A stretch of DNA of 40,746 nucleotides from Oscillospiraceae bacterium (GTDB lineage: Bacteria; Bacillota; Clostridia; UBA1212; UBA1255), in assembly GCA_015069185.1 (NCBI GenBank), contig SVJB01000017.1:1-40746 (forward strand), in the 5' to 3' direction. Below are positions 1 through 8,698 of this stretch, one piece after another. How positions within the stretch are numbered: position 1 is the first letter of the stretch; the number at the start of each line of letters is the position of its first letter. The notes below the pieces were generated by a model. That model worked only from the letters and a program-made list of their open reading frames with translations. It had not been told where the DNA came from and did not search any database. The position numbers were made by a program, and so were the translations under genes.

Positions 1-10
1 TATTTTTTAT

Positions 11-52
11 TGAATGTACAGTGCTTTTTTTTTGAAAAGCGCTGTACATTCA
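11..52. terminator. Long inverted repeat, possible bidirectional terminator
   Basis: An 18-bp left arm (11-28) pairs with a right arm (35-52) with a single G-T wobble, around a 6-nt T-rich loop. The right arm is followed by GTTTTTCC on the + strand, so it could end transcription entering from the left edge. On the minus strand it lies after the small remnant genes and overlaps the last degenerate heptad repeat. No U-tract follows on the minus side, so terminator function is only likely for the + direction. Confidence 0.45.
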
Positions 53-150
53 GTTTTTCCATGTTGCATTTAACTTTTCACGTTGCATTTAGTTCTTCGT
101 TGTTGCGTTTAATTTTTCAACTAACATATTTGCTTGTATTTAGTTCGTCG
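41..150 (-). repeat. Degenerate coding repeats (E-K/E-L-N-A-T heptads)
   Basis: Read on the minus strand, five copies of a roughly 20-nt unit follow one another. They encode DELNT, EKLNAT, EELNAT, EKLNAT and EKLNV. The natural period would be 21 nt (seven residues), but the units are spaced 19-20 nt apart except for the first gap, so the reading frame slips at almost every junction. This looks like a former coiled-coil heptad tail that has lost single bases. It follows the small open frames at 117-272 and 269-457 and is probably the decayed 3' end of the same gene. Confidence 0.6.
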
Positions 151-272
151 TAATTTCTCTTTATTTGCTCAATGAAAGAGTGTAAATATTGTTCTTGAAT
201 AATTACATTTGATTCAGTTTTAAGAATCATATACTTTTTTTCAAATTCGGAAAACTTAAACATCTTTGTCAT
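117..272 (-). pseudogene. Small ORF (51 aa), probable downstream half of a frameshifted gene
   Basis: This 51-codon frame begins MTKMFKFSEFEKKYMILK and overlaps the upstream frame (269-457) by an ATGA. It could be translated by coupling. However, the overlap sits directly after a run of seven A's, and one more A would join the two frames into one protein of about 114 residues. Both halves carry a similar K-x-Y-M-I-L-K stretch, so partial internal duplication is also possible. The frame ends just before the degenerate E-K-L-N-A-T repeats, which would need further frameshifts to be read. I favour a decaying gene. Function is unknown; the heptads suggest a coiled coil. Confidence 0.5.
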
Positions 273-457
273 TTTTTTAAAATCATATAGGATTCTTTTT
301 CTGTTTCTTTGTATTTGTTATATGCATTAACAACAGACAAACTTCTTGATCCAGAGAAAAGCACCAAGAACAAAGTATTCATATATTCTTGCAGCTCTTC
401 TTGGTTTTGTTCTGTTAATCTAATTGTATTAATGTTTTTATAAAAATTTTCTACCAT
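269..457 (-). CDS. Small protein (62 aa), upstream half of a frameshifted gene
   Basis: The start at 457 (MVENFYKNINTI) has a strong AGGAGG ribosome site 6-7 bases upstream. An in-frame TTG further upstream at 490 lacks such a site and would place the ribosome site inside the gene, so I reject it. The product is 62 residues, mixed charged and helical (an E-E-L-Q-E-Y segment, then a hydrophobic L-F-L-V-L-F stretch), with no domain that I recognise. It ends at an A7 tract where a one-base insertion would continue the frame into the ORF at 117-272. It may be a real small protein or the intact 5' part of a broken gene. Confidence 0.5.
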   Translation of the reverse strand: MVENFYKNINTIRLTEQNQEELQEYMNTLFLVLFSGSRSLSVVNAYNKYKETEKESYMILKK

Positions 458-576
458 TTTAATCCTCCTGTCTTTAATATAAAAAAGCATTTTCCATTTT
501 TAACTCAAGTGTAACCTTTATTAAAAATATTGTCCACAGAATTCTTAGTGAGTGTCTACTTTTAGTATATCACTTC

Positions 577-717
577 AAAAATTCAAAAAACGATGCCGTT
601 TTTTTAGCAGAACTACGTGAAAATTCAAAAAACGATGCCGTTTTTTTAGCAGAACTACATAAAAATTCAAAAAACGATGCCGTTTTTTTAGCAAACATAT
701 AAGAAAATTTAAAAATG
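577..717. repeat. 42-bp tandem palindromic repeats, cluster A
   Basis: Three near-identical units with an exact 42-bp period (the conserved C of ATTC is at 584, 626 and 668) are followed by a decayed fourth at 710 and a lone partial copy near 764-775. Each unit holds AATTC, then a perfect 8-bp stem of AAAAAACG and CGTTTTTT around a 4-nt loop, then an AGCAGAACTAC-like spacer that is itself conserved. The period is a multiple of three, so open frames run through the array, but no convincing start or ribosome site serves them. Cluster B at 10974-11200 has the same period and core. Confidence 0.85.
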
Positions 718-813
718 TGTCTACTTTTTGTTGACTAGTGCAGTTTTTAAATACAGAGATCGAAAAATTCAAAAAACAATAAAAGCTTGACACTATCCGA
801 TAACATATCCCAT

Positions 814-843
814 TTGACAAACAGCCGACCCATGACTTATACT
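814..843 (+). promoter_or_regulatory. Sigma-A type promoter before the HAD phosphatase gene
   Basis: TTGACA at 814-819 and TATACT at 838-843 are separated by 18 bp. The start codon at 884 follows about 40 bases later, with GGAGG before it. This promoter probably drives the HAD, THUMP methyltransferase and purN genes. Confidence 0.65.
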
Positions 844-883
844 CTTTTGGTAATTTATGCAACTTCACCGGAGGTTTTAATAC

Positions 884-1546
884 ATGAAAATCGCTGATAA
901 GAAATACATACTATTTGATCTGGACGGTACCATCACTGATTCAATGCCAGGTATTACAAATTCTGTAAAATATGCACTGGCAAAATTCGGTATTTACGAA
1001 GGAGATCAGTCTGTCCTTCAGAAATTTGTAGGTCCCCCGCTTTTAGGATCTTTTATAAATTTTTATGGTTTTTCACCTGAAAAGGCGCAACAAGCTGTAG
1101 TCTATTATAGAGAATACTACCCTGATCACGGCATGTTTGAGTGTACTATATATGATGGTATAATAAATCTATTTGAGAAGCTGCGTAAAACGGACAAGCA
1201 TATAATATTGGCAACAGCCAAGCCTGAGCTATACACAAAGAAAATACTGGAACATTTTGACCTGATAAAGTATTTCCATTTTGTTGCAGGCAGCGATTTT
1301 ACAAATACTCGTTCTGAAAAAGAACAAGTTATTGCGTATGCCCTTAATAAATACGGTATTACAAATACAGATGAATGTATAATGATAGGTGACCGTTGCT
1401 ATGATATTAACGGAGCTCATATAAATAAAATGGAAGCAATCGGTGTGCTTTATGGGTATGGTTCAAAATCAGAGCTCGAAGAATACCATGCAGAGTATCT
1501 GGCAGAAAGCGTATACGATCTAGGCAAGCTTTTGGGTATAGATTGA
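884..1546 (+). CDS. HAD-superfamily phosphatase (phosphoglycolate phosphatase-like)
   Basis: A 220-residue HAD subfamily IA hydrolase. Motif I is FDLDGT with nucleophile Asp12 and acid/base Asp14. Motif II is the ATAKP region near residue 110, and motifs III/IV are a Lys plus the GDRCYD segment near residues 168-173. The cap between residues 20 and 80 is helical, as in Gph and pyrophosphatase PpaX relatives. These cytoplasmic enzymes dephosphorylate small phosphometabolites. Phosphoglycolate is the usual annotation, but true specificity cannot be read from the sequence. GGAGG stands well spaced before ATG 884. The gene is 22 bases upstream of the methyltransferase gene and probably cotranscribed. 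Confidence 0.85.
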   Translation: MKIADKKYILFDLDGTITDSMPGITNSVKYALAKFGIYEGDQSVLQKFVGPPLLGSFINFYGFSPEKAQQAVVYYREYYPDHGMFECTIYDGIINLFEKLRKTDKHIILATAKPELYTKKILEHFDLIKYFHFVAGSDFTNTRSEKEQVIAYALNKYGITNTDECIMIGDRCYDINGAHINKMEAIGVLYGYGSKSELEEYHAEYLAESVYDLGKLLGID

Positions 1547-1568
1547 TAACTGAAGGGACGACGCTTAT

Positions 1569-2705
1569 ATGAACTATCGTTACATCGCAACCTGTTTGTT
1601 CGGAATTGAGAAAGTGCTCTCAAAGGAAATCGAAGCACTTGGGTACACAATTGTGAATACTACAGATGGACGTATCACTTTTGAAGGCCCGATTGATGCC
1701 GTAGCCAGAGCAAACATCTGGCTCAGAACAGCAGAAAAGGTATATATTTTAATGGATACCTTTAAAGCAATGAGTTTCGAAGAGCTTTTCACAGGTGTTA
1801 AGAAATTACCATGGGAAGAATGGATTGGTAAGGACGGGAAATTTCCCGTAACAGGACATGCGCTCAGAAGCCAACTTCATAGCGTACCGGATTGCCAGAA
1901 AATTGTAAAAAAAGCTATAGTGGAAAAGCTTAAATTAAAACACGGTATTGAGGGTATGCTTGAGGAAACAGGCAGTGAATATCGTGTAGAATTCTTCATT
2001 TATAAAGATATGGCAAGTATTATGATAGATACTTCCGGGACTCCCCTATACAAGCGTGGATACAGAATTGAATCCAACACCGCGCCTATGAAGGAAACTC
2101 TGGCTGCGGCTCTGATCAAATTAGCTTCTCCTTTTAGAGAAGTTGTGGTATGGGATCCTTTTTGCGGTTCCGGCACCATACCAATCGAGACTGCACTTAT
2201 CCGTACAAATACAGCACCGGGACTAAAGAGAAAATTCGCCTCACAGTTCTTTGCACAAATTCCAGGAACAATCTGGTCATCTGCAAGGCAGGAGGCTTTA
2301 GATTGTATTATAAAAAATCCAAAGGATAATAATTTGGGGCCTGTACTTGGATCAGACATTAATCCTAAATTTGTCAAAATTGCAAAAGGAAATGCGCTTC
2401 GCGCCGGCATGAATGATTACATCCGCTTTGGCGAGCAGGATGCACTTACGATACGCAAAGAGCAATACGCGCCTAACAAATGCACAATTATAACTAATCC
2501 ACCATACGGAGAACGTCTTATGACAGAAGCGGAAACAGATCAGCTTTACATTGATTTAGGTAAAGCATTAAGCAACCTGGACAATTTAAAGACTTTTGTC
2601 ATAACACCTAATGAAAATTTCGAAAAACTTTATGGTAAAAAAGCAAATAAAGTAAGAAAACTATACAATGGTATGATAAAATGTAATTATTACCAGTATT
2701 TTTGA
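1569..2705 (+). CDS. THUMP-domain class I SAM-dependent RNA methyltransferase (RlmL/YpsC-like)
   Basis: A 378-residue enzyme with an N-terminal ferredoxin-like plus THUMP RNA-binding region (about 1-160) and a C-terminal Rossmann methyltransferase. Motif I is WDPFCGSGTIPIE near residues 194-207, and the catalytic NPPYGERL motif, typical of N2-guanine or N6-adenine modification, lies near residues 314-321. The length and order match the Firmicutes YpsC/RlmL N-terminal-half family, which modifies 23S rRNA; the exact target is inferred. It is followed 19 bases later by purN. The family is clear, the modified nucleotide less so. Confidence 0.88.
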   Translation: MNYRYIATCLFGIEKVLSKEIEALGYTIVNTTDGRITFEGPIDAVARANIWLRTAEKVYILMDTFKAMSFEELFTGVKKLPWEEWIGKDGKFPVTGHALRSQLHSVPDCQKIVKKAIVEKLKLKHGIEGMLEETGSEYRVEFFIYKDMASIMIDTSGTPLYKRGYRIESNTAPMKETLAAALIKLASPFREVVVWDPFCGSGTIPIETALIRTNTAPGLKRKFASQFFAQIPGTIWSSARQEALDCIIKNPKDNNLGPVLGSDINPKFVKIAKGNALRAGMNDYIRFGEQDALTIRKEQYAPNKCTIITNPPYGERLMTEAETDQLYIDLGKALSNLDNLKTFVITPNENFEKLYGKKANKVRKLYNGMIKCNYYQYF

Positions 2706-2724
2706 TTTTGGGAGGATATAAATC

Positions 2725-3306
2725 ATGACAAATATAACAGTATTTGCATCACACGGCGGCAGCGATATGCAAGCTATAATAGACGGCTGCAAACGAGGTG
2801 CCATAAACGGCAAAGTTGTTGCCGTTATCTCAAATAACGCAGACAGCTATGCGCTGGTGCGTGCTGCAAATGAAGGCATCGACAGATATCATGTAGCACA
2901 AAGCAAGTATCCCGATGAGGCTTCTATGGTTAATGCAATTATGGAGATACTGGAATCACATAACACAGATATGGTTTTCTTAGCAGGATATCTTAAGAAA
3001 ATAGATCCATCGATTATAAGAAAATACAAAGACAATATATATAATATTCACCCTGCACTACTACCAAAATATGGCGGCAAGGGAATGCACGGAATTCACG
3101 TCCATACAGCAGTTATAGAAAACGGCGAGAAAGAAACAGGCATCACAATTCATCGCGTTACAGAAGAATACGACAGTGGTGCTATTATAGCACAAGCAAA
3201 AGTCCCTGTACTGGATGGCGACACGCCGGAGGTCCTCGCTGCGCGTGTGCTTGAACGCGAACATACGTTTCTGGTCGAAGTATTAGGAGAGATTACTAAT
3301 CGTTAA
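2725..3306 (+). CDS. purN: Phosphoribosylglycinamide formyltransferase (GAR transformylase)
   Basis: A 193-residue 10-formyl-THF dependent enzyme that formylates GAR in step three of purine synthesis. The catalytic triad is visible: Asn107 and His109 in NIHPALLPKYGG, and Asp150 in EEYDSGAII. The N-terminal phosphate-binding loop reads ASHGGSDMQA, close to the family's SGxGSN form but with His-Gly-Gly. AGGAGG (GGGAGGATATAAATC) precedes ATG 2725. It lies away from other pur genes, after the RNA methyltransferase, and no terminator is visible before the pgk promoter. Confidence 0.93.
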   Translation: MTNITVFASHGGSDMQAIIDGCKRGAINGKVVAVISNNADSYALVRAANEGIDRYHVAQSKYPDEASMVNAIMEILESHNTDMVFLAGYLKKIDPSIIRKYKDNIYNIHPALLPKYGGKGMHGIHVHTAVIENGEKETGITIHRVTEEYDSGAIIAQAKVPVLDGDTPEVLAARVLEREHTFLVEVLGEITNR

Positions 3307-3333
3307 ATCAGTTGATTTCTCTGCAAATTTCAG

Positions 3334-3362
3334 TTGAATCCTTTTTAATAATATAGTATACT
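3334..3362 (+). promoter_or_regulatory. Promoter of the pgk-tpiA operon
   Basis: TTGAAT at 3334-3339 and TATACT at 3357-3362 are separated by 17 bp. AAGGAG and ATG 3400 follow 25-38 bases downstream, consistent with strong glycolytic expression. Confidence 0.65.
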
Positions 3363-3399
3363 TCATGAGTTAAAAGATTATATAAAGGAGTGTTTTTTC

Positions 3400-4593
3400 A
3401 TGGGTTACTACAATAAAAAGTGTATTGAAGATATCGATGTTAAAGGCAAAAAAGTTATAGTACGTGTTGATTTTAACGTACCTTTCGATTCAGAAGGAAA
3501 CATTTCTGATGACAAGAGAATTGTTGGTGCTCTGCCTACAATCAAATATTTAATAGATAATGACGCAAAAGTTATTCTCGTTTCACACTTAGGACGTCCT
3601 AAGGGAGAATTTAATATGAAATATTCTATGGCTCCTGCTTCTAAGAGACTCGGTGAGCTTCTCGGCATTAACGTTATTCAGGCAACTGATGTTATTGGCG
3701 AGGATGCTAAGGCTAAGGCAGCAGCATTAGAGAATGGTCAGGTTCTCATGCTTGAGAATGCTCGTTTCCATAAGGAAGAAGAAAAGAATGACGCAGCTTT
3801 CGCAAAGGAACTTGCCAGCATGGCTGAGATCTACGTTAACGATGCTTTTGGTACAGCTCACAGAGCTCACGCTACAACAGCTGGTCTTGCTGATTATCTC
3901 CCTGCAGTATCAGGTTACCTTATTCAAAAAGAAATCAGCGTAATGGGTAAAGCTTTGGCAAATCCCGAGAGACCTTTCCTCGCTATCTTAGGCGGTGCTA
4001 AGGTTTCAGATAAAATTGAAGTTATCAAGAATCTTCTTGATAAAGTTGATTACCTTATCATCGGTGGCGGTATGGCTTATACATTCGTAAAGGCTCAGGG
4101 TCACGATGTTGGTACTTCTATTTGTGAAATGGATAAGCTTGATCTGGCAAACGAGCTCATTGAGAGCGCTAAAGCTAAGGGTGTTAAGCTTCTCCTCCCT
4201 ATCGACAACGTAGTATCAGATGGCTTTAGCAATGAAGCAGGTCGTCAGACAGTTGCATCAGATTCTATTCCTGCAGGTTGGGGTGGCATGGATATCGGTC
4301 CTAAGACAATCGAGCTTTTCAGCGAAGCTATCAGCGCTTCTAAGACAATCGTATGGAACGGACCTATGGGTGTATTTGAATTCCCTAACTTTGCTGTAGG
4401 TACACGTGCTATTGCAAAGGCAGTTGCTGAATCAGGCGCTATCTCAATCATCGGCGGTGGCGACAGTGCAGCAGCAGTTGAGCAACTTGGTTTTGCAGAT
4501 AGAATCACACACATCTCTACAGGTGGCGGTGCTTCTCTCGAATTCTTAGAGGGTAAGGTTCTCCCCGGTATAGCTTGCTTACTTGATAAATAA
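3400..4593 (+). CDS. pgk: Phosphoglycerate kinase
   Basis: A 397-residue full-length glycolytic kinase converting 1,3-bisphosphoglycerate and ADP to 3-phosphoglycerate and ATP. The substrate site residues are seen in VDFNVPF and HLGRPKG near the N-terminus, the hinge motifs in the middle, and the nucleotide-phosphate loop GGGDSAAAV near residue 350. AAGGAG precedes the start. tpiA follows after 14 bases. The gene uses a narrower codon set (many GCT, GGT and CTT codons) than its neighbours, as expected for high expression. Confidence 0.97.
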   Translation: MGYYNKKCIEDIDVKGKKVIVRVDFNVPFDSEGNISDDKRIVGALPTIKYLIDNDAKVILVSHLGRPKGEFNMKYSMAPASKRLGELLGINVIQATDVIGEDAKAKAAALENGQVLMLENARFHKEEEKNDAAFAKELASMAEIYVNDAFGTAHRAHATTAGLADYLPAVSGYLIQKEISVMGKALANPERPFLAILGGAKVSDKIEVIKNLLDKVDYLIIGGGMAYTFVKAQGHDVGTSICEMDKLDLANELIESAKAKGVKLLLPIDNVVSDGFSNEAGRQTVASDSIPAGWGGMDIGPKTIELFSEAISASKTIVWNGPMGVFEFPNFAVGTRAIAKAVAESGAISIIGGGDSAAAVEQLGFADRITHISTGGGASLEFLEGKVLPGIACLLDK

Positions 4594-4607
4594 GGAGATT
4601 ACCACAT

Positions 4608-5360
4608 ATGAGAAAGAAAATTATTGCAGGTAATTGGAAAATGAATAAAACTCCTTCTGAGACAAAGGAGTTCATTACAGCACTGAGACCAAGAGTAGCA
4701 AATACAGACAATATCGTAATCTGCGCAGTGCCTTTTGTATGCATTCCTGCGGCTTTGGAGGCTGCTTCAGGTAGCAACATTGCTATTGCTGCTGAAAATA
4801 TGCATTTCGAGGACAAGGGTGCCTATACAGGCGAAGTATCCGGAGCTATGCTTCAGGATCTTGGTGTTAAATACGTTATCATCGGTCACTCAGAGAGACG
4901 TGAGTACTTTGCTGAAACTAATGAAACTGTTAACAAGAAAGCTCATCAGGCTTTCAAATATGGTATCACACCTATTATTTGCGTAGGTGAATCCTTAGAA
5001 CAGAGAGATCAAGGCGTTACAGCTGAGCATATTCGCACACAAGTTAAGATTGCTCTCATCGGTTTAAGCGGTGAGCAAGTTGCTTCACTTGTTATTGCAT
5101 ATGAGCCTATTTGGGCAATTGGTACAGGTCGTACAGCTACTACTGAGCAAGCTCAGGAAGTTTGCAAGATCGTTCGCGACACAGTTTGCGAATTATATGG
5201 TTCTGATGTTGCAGACAAAGTACTTGTTCAGTACGGCGGTAGCGTATCAGCTTCTAACTCAAAATCATTGTTTGACATGGCAGATATTGACGGTGGATTA
5301 GTTGGTGGCGCCAGTCTTAAGCTTGACGATTTTGAAGTAATCGCAAACTATACAAAGTAA
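4608..5360 (+). CDS. tpiA: Triosephosphate isomerase
   Basis: A 250-residue TIM-barrel enzyme interconverting DHAP and glyceraldehyde-3-phosphate. It shows GNWKMN with the catalytic Lys, IIGHSERR with the electrophilic His, and [11 protein letters not shown] with the base Glu and the flexible phosphate loop. It sits 14 bases behind pgk with AAGGAG, so the two are cotranscribed. Highly expressed codon use continues through this gene. Confidence 0.97.
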   Translation: MRKKIIAGNWKMNKTPSETKEFITALRPRVANTDNIVICAVPFVCIPAALEAASGSNIAIAAENMHFEDKGAYTGEVSGAMLQDLGVKYVIIGHSERREYFAETNETVNKKAHQAFKYGITPIICVGESLEQRDQGVTAEHIRTQVKIALIGLSGEQVASLVIAYEPIWAIGTGRTATTEQAQEVCKIVRDTVCELYGSDVADKVLVQYGGSVSASNSKSLFDMADIDGGLVGGASLKLDDFEVIANYTK

Positions 5361-5361
5361 T

Positions 5362-6303
5362 ATGATGTTATATACTATCGAAGTAGATAATGAAGAAAAG
5401 ATTCAGGGCAATAAGCGACTTAAGAAGAGGCTGCTTATTGCCTTGCTTATTGTTGTAGGTATTGCTTTTGCCATTCTTTATGCAGAAAATTTTGGTATTT
5501 TCCCCGGTGGATACTTGAATAAACCTGTGGTTAACTCATATTTGGAAGAAAACTATCCTGAGTATGACTTCGATGTATCCTTTGACACTTTTTCACGGAA
5601 AGAAAATGTATACGTTTATGACTGCTATTATGTAGATGACACGGGTACGAAAATGCCTTTTAAAATGTATGCAAAACGATACAACGTTACCGATGATGGA
5701 TTTTTTGATGCTTTCCTAAGAGATGGTGCAAAGGAGCATACAGTCGGCCATGCTTTGTCAGAAAAGCTAGACAAAAAATGGAAAGAGACGAACTCAGATA
5801 TTACCGGAATCTGGGAATGTACAATAGAAATACCAAAGAGTGATTCAGAGACAGACATCTCAACACTTCTCAAGAGTTATGATGGTACGACTCGTATAGA
5901 AGTAACTCTTTATGGTGAGAAAGTTACTTATGACGAGTACAAAGAGATTGGCACTCAAATTATGAACGCAGTACGCACTGTAGGTTTTAATAATCGACCG
6001 GCATTTGTACAGATTTATTATTATCGCGATGCTGAACACATGCAATATGAGTCACAAATTGATGGATATATGCTGGATTTTGCAGACACAGTTGTAGCTG
6101 AGATGGACGGAGTGCATATGTACGTAGAGGTTCCCAGAGATGTTGCTACTGAAGTAAAAATATTTACAATCGTACAGTACGTAATGTTAGGAGCAATCGT
6201 GATTGCGATTATCGTACCTGTATCATTTAAGATTTACAAAGTAGTATCAAAAAAAATCAAGAAGAAAAAGAGAGAAAAAAATGCACAAAATAGTGATATT
6301 TGA
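5362..6303 (+). CDS. Uncharacterised membrane protein with two TM segments
   Basis: A 313-residue protein starting two bases after the tpiA stop. It has a charged N-terminus, a transmembrane helix at about residues 24-42, an extracytoplasmic domain rich in Tyr and Asp (about 45-270), a second helix at about 275-297 and a Lys/Arg tail. The segment beginning NSYLEENYPEYDFDV resembles the opening of small YfjL-like or DUF3139-like folds, but I cannot assign a function. There is no clear ribosome site, so translation may be coupled to tpiA. Its last 23 bases overlap the next gene, again suggesting one operon. Confidence 0.75.
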   Translation: MMLYTIEVDNEEKIQGNKRLKKRLLIALLIVVGIAFAILYAENFGIFPGGYLNKPVVNSYLEENYPEYDFDVSFDTFSRKENVYVYDCYYVDDTGTKMPFKMYAKRYNVTDDGFFDAFLRDGAKEHTVGHALSEKLDKKWKETNSDITGIWECTIEIPKSDSETDISTLLKSYDGTTRIEVTLYGEKVTYDEYKEIGTQIMNAVRTVGFNNRPAFVQIYYYRDAEHMQYESQIDGYMLDFADTVVAEMDGVHMYVEVPRDVATEVKIFTIVQYVMLGAIVIAIIVPVSFKIYKVVSKKIKKKKREKNAQNSDI

Positions 6304-7276
6304 TGGATATACAACAAACACAGGCGACCTTTCATGGGAGCCTGTTTCAACGTTAGGAAATACAAAGATATATGACCGCACTTTGCCTTGTGAAGTTATA
6401 GATCGTGCAGAAGATGCTGATGTACTGATAACGAATAAAGTACTTCTGACACGTGAGGTATTATCAGCTTTACCTAATGTGAAATATATCGGTCTTATGT
6501 CAACCGGCGTTAATGTAGTTGATATTGAGTACTGTAACAGTCACAGAATTGCAGTAACAAATATTCCTGGATACTCAACAGTAAACGTAGCACAGACAAC
6601 TTTTGCCATGATATTAGAGTTGTGTAGCAGAGTATCTCTTCACGACAAATATGTAAAGAACGGATATTGGACAAATTGTGTGGATTTTACTTTTAGAAAA
6701 TCCCCTATCATTGAGCTTTACGGCAAGACCATTGGTATTGTGGGATATGGAAATATCGGTAAGAAAGTAGCACAAATAGCACAGGGCTTTGATATGAATG
6801 TGTTGGTATACGCACGCAGGCAACTTTCCTTTGACAGTGACACTTCAATCAAACAAGTATCTATTGATGAACTTCTGGCAAAATCTGATATTGTGTCACT
6901 TCATATTCCTCTGACAAGGGATACAGATCAGTTCATCAACAAAGAAACACTTGCCAAAATGAAGCAAGGTAGTTTCCTTATCAATACTGCTCGCGGCGGT
7001 CTGATAAACGAAGCAGATCTGGCAGAAGCTTTACATAACGGGAAATTAGCAGGGGCAGGTCTTGATGTATTATCCACAGAACCACCAAAACCTGATAACC
7101 CCATGCTCTCTTGTGAGAATTGTATCATCACACCACACATTGCATGGGCCTCTTTAGAATCACGAAGCAGATTGATCAATATTCTGGCAGAAAATCTTGC
7201 CAGTTATATTAATTATGCTGATAACAATCTATCACCGGAAAGTATCCATAATTTGGTAAATAATCCGCATAATTAA
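6281..7276 (+). CDS. NAD-dependent D-2-hydroxyacid dehydrogenase (glycerate dehydrogenase-like)
   Basis: A 331-residue two-domain dehydrogenase. The Rossmann motif is GYGNIG (155-160), and the catalytic Arg238 (NTARGG), Glu267 (STEPP) and His286 (TPHIAWAS) are all present. These enzymes reduce 2-keto acids or hydroxypyruvate; resemblance to glycerate dehydrogenase (hprA) is best but the substrate is not proved. The start codon lies inside the preceding gene (23-base overlap), which supports coupled translation. No terminator is visible before murG, 57 bases on. Confidence 0.88.
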   Translation: MHKIVIFDGYTTNTGDLSWEPVSTLGNTKIYDRTLPCEVIDRAEDADVLITNKVLLTREVLSALPNVKYIGLMSTGVNVVDIEYCNSHRIAVTNIPGYSTVNVAQTTFAMILELCSRVSLHDKYVKNGYWTNCVDFTFRKSPIIELYGKTIGIVGYGNIGKKVAQIAQGFDMNVLVYARRQLSFDSDTSIKQVSIDELLAKSDIVSLHIPLTRDTDQFINKETLAKMKQGSFLINTARGGLINEADLAEALHNGKLAGAGLDVLSTEPPKPDNPMLSCENCIITPHIAWASLESRSRLINILAENLASYINYADNNLSPESIHNLVNNPHN

Positions 7277-7333
7277 TAGCCTTTTCACATATAATTTTGC
7301 GCAAGCTACACATTAGCACAGACGGAGGTTAAC

Positions 7334-8422
7334 ATGAAATTCGTATTTACAGGCGGCGGCAGTGCCGGACACGTAACACCAAATATAGCAATAATGAATG
7401 AAATACGTAAGCTACAAGAGGATTATTCCTTTGACTACATAGGTTCAGAAGCCGGTATCGAGAAGAACATTATCGGCGCTATTGAGGATATTAATTATCA
7501 TAGTATACGTACAGGAAAACTGAGAAGATATTTTTCTCTGAAGAACTTTACTGACCCATTTAAAGTGTTGCTGGGATATAAGGACGCTGTTAATACGTTA
7601 AGAAAAATCAAACCAGATGTAGTTTTCTCAAAAGGTGGTTTTGTGTCTGTTCCTGTTGTATATGCAGCCCGTAAGCTTAAGATTCCCGTTATCGCGCATG
7701 AGTCCGATATGACTCCCGGATTGGCAAATAAGCTGTCAAAGAAGTGTGCCGACAAAATTTGTGTTACCTTCCCTGAGACTTTGACTCATCTGCCTGAAAA
7801 TCTTGGTGTATTGACCGGATCACCTATACGTGCAGAATTGCTGTGCGGAAACTCTGTCAAAGCAAGAAACATGTTACATTTTGACAGCAAGCCTGTTATT
7901 CTGGTAATGGGCGGCAGCCTTGGTTCTGTTGCTATAAACAAAGCGATACGTGAAAATCTTGCTACACTTACAGAAAAATACAATATTATCCATTTATGCG
8001 GCAAGAATAATCTGGACGAAGCTGCATCCAAGCAGTCAAATCAGGTATTCCTGTCATATAAACAATTTGAATTTATAACAGATGAACTACCCGATTTCTT
8101 AGCGCTTGCTGATTTTGTCATATCAAGAGCTGGCGCAAACGCAATTCATGAATTTCTTGCATTGCACAAGCCAATGATTCTTATTCCTCTGCCGGCCGGT
8201 TCCAGCCGTGGTGACCAGATACTTAACAGCGAGTCTTTTAAAAGTCGCGGATTTGCCCTTGTTCTAAAAGAAGAGGATGTGACACCTGATACACTCAAAA
8301 GCGCCATCTCCCAGCTGGTTGAGCGTAAAGCAGACATGATTCAGGCAATGAAGTCAGATACATCTGCATTAGGCGCAGCAGAAAAAATCGCTAAAATGCT
8401 TATTGAAAAAGCAACAGTATAA
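7334..8422 (+). CDS. murG: MurG N-acetylglucosaminyltransferase
   Basis: A 362-residue GT28 enzyme that adds GlcNAc from UDP-GlcNAc to lipid I, giving lipid II at the inner face of the membrane. The N-terminal G-loop is GGGSAGHVTPN; the acceptor-side HESDMTPGLANKL and the donor-domain ISRAGANAIHEFLALHKPMILIP are all recognisable. It is preceded by GGAGG. It stands apart from a division/cell-wall cluster here, next to a tRNA gene. Confidence 0.95.
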   Translation: MKFVFTGGGSAGHVTPNIAIMNEIRKLQEDYSFDYIGSEAGIEKNIIGAIEDINYHSIRTGKLRRYFSLKNFTDPFKVLLGYKDAVNTLRKIKPDVVFSKGGFVSVPVVYAARKLKIPVIAHESDMTPGLANKLSKKCADKICVTFPETLTHLPENLGVLTGSPIRAELLCGNSVKARNMLHFDSKPVILVMGGSLGSVAINKAIRENLATLTEKYNIIHLCGKNNLDEAASKQSNQVFLSYKQFEFITDELPDFLALADFVISRAGANAIHEFLALHKPMILIPLPAGSSRGDQILNSESFKSRGFALVLKEEDVTPDTLKSAISQLVERKADMIQAMKSDTSALGAAEKIAKMLIEKATV

Positions 8423-8530
8423 CTTATTTATAAATAGCATCCTAATACTGAAATTTTAACGTAAAATGTTTAGTAATCTGCAATCACAAAATATCACTTA
8501 ATTTGTGTGAGTACAAAGACAAAATATAAG

Positions 8531-8559
8531 TTGACAATCAGTATTTAACTTGCTATAAT
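8531..8559 (+). promoter_or_regulatory. Consensus promoter of tRNA-His
   Basis: A perfect TTGACA (8531-8536), 17-bp spacer and perfect TATAAT (8554-8559) stand 24 bases before the tRNA. This is a strong stable-RNA promoter. Confidence 0.85.
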
Positions 8560-8582
8560 CCCACTGTTGCGTTTAGCAGCAT

Positions 8583-8657
8583 GGTGGCTGTAGCTCAGTT
8601 GGTTAGAGTACCAGGTTGTGGCCCTGGGGGTCATGGGTTCGAATCCCATTAGTCACC
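8583..8657 (+). tRNA. tRNA-His (anticodon GTG)
   Basis: A cloverleaf folds with acceptor 8584-8590 against 8650-8656 (two G-U wobbles), a GCTC D stem, anticodon stem CCAGG/CCTGG with loop TTGTGGC (anticodon GTG), and T arm ATGGG-TTCGAAT-CCCAT. The G at 8583 is the G-1 diagnostic of tRNA-His, facing C73 at 8657. CCA is not encoded. It is a single-tRNA transcription unit ending at the hairpin at 8667-8693. Confidence 0.95.
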
Positions 8658-8666
8658 CTAATTAAT

Positions 8667-8693
8667 AAAACCGCTCTTGTGAAGAGCGGTTTT
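8667..8693. terminator. Bidirectional terminator between tRNA-His and the sensor kinase gene
   Basis: A 12-bp stem (8667-8678 with 8682-8693, core ACCGCTCTT and AAGAGCGGT) has a 3-nt loop, T's on the + side and A-rich sequence on the other. It separates the convergent tRNA and kinase transcripts. Confidence 0.85.
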
Positions 8694-8698
8694 TCATT

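Noticed and set aside
550-746. Two TGTCTACTTTT sequences flanking repeat cluster A as ends of an insertion sequence
   Set aside because: They are in the same orientation, enclose only repeats and no transposase fragment, and I could not define matching inverted ends.
575-868. 97-residue minus-strand open frame through repeat cluster A
   Set aside because: It is made of the 42-bp repeat read in a stop-free frame, starts within the HAD leader, crosses that gene's promoter and has no ribosome site. Kept as a repeat observation, not a gene.
2000-2410. 136-residue minus-strand frame opposite the RNA methyltransferase gene
   Set aside because: It is a shadow of the clear methyltransferase frame, without a ribosome site or recognisable motif.
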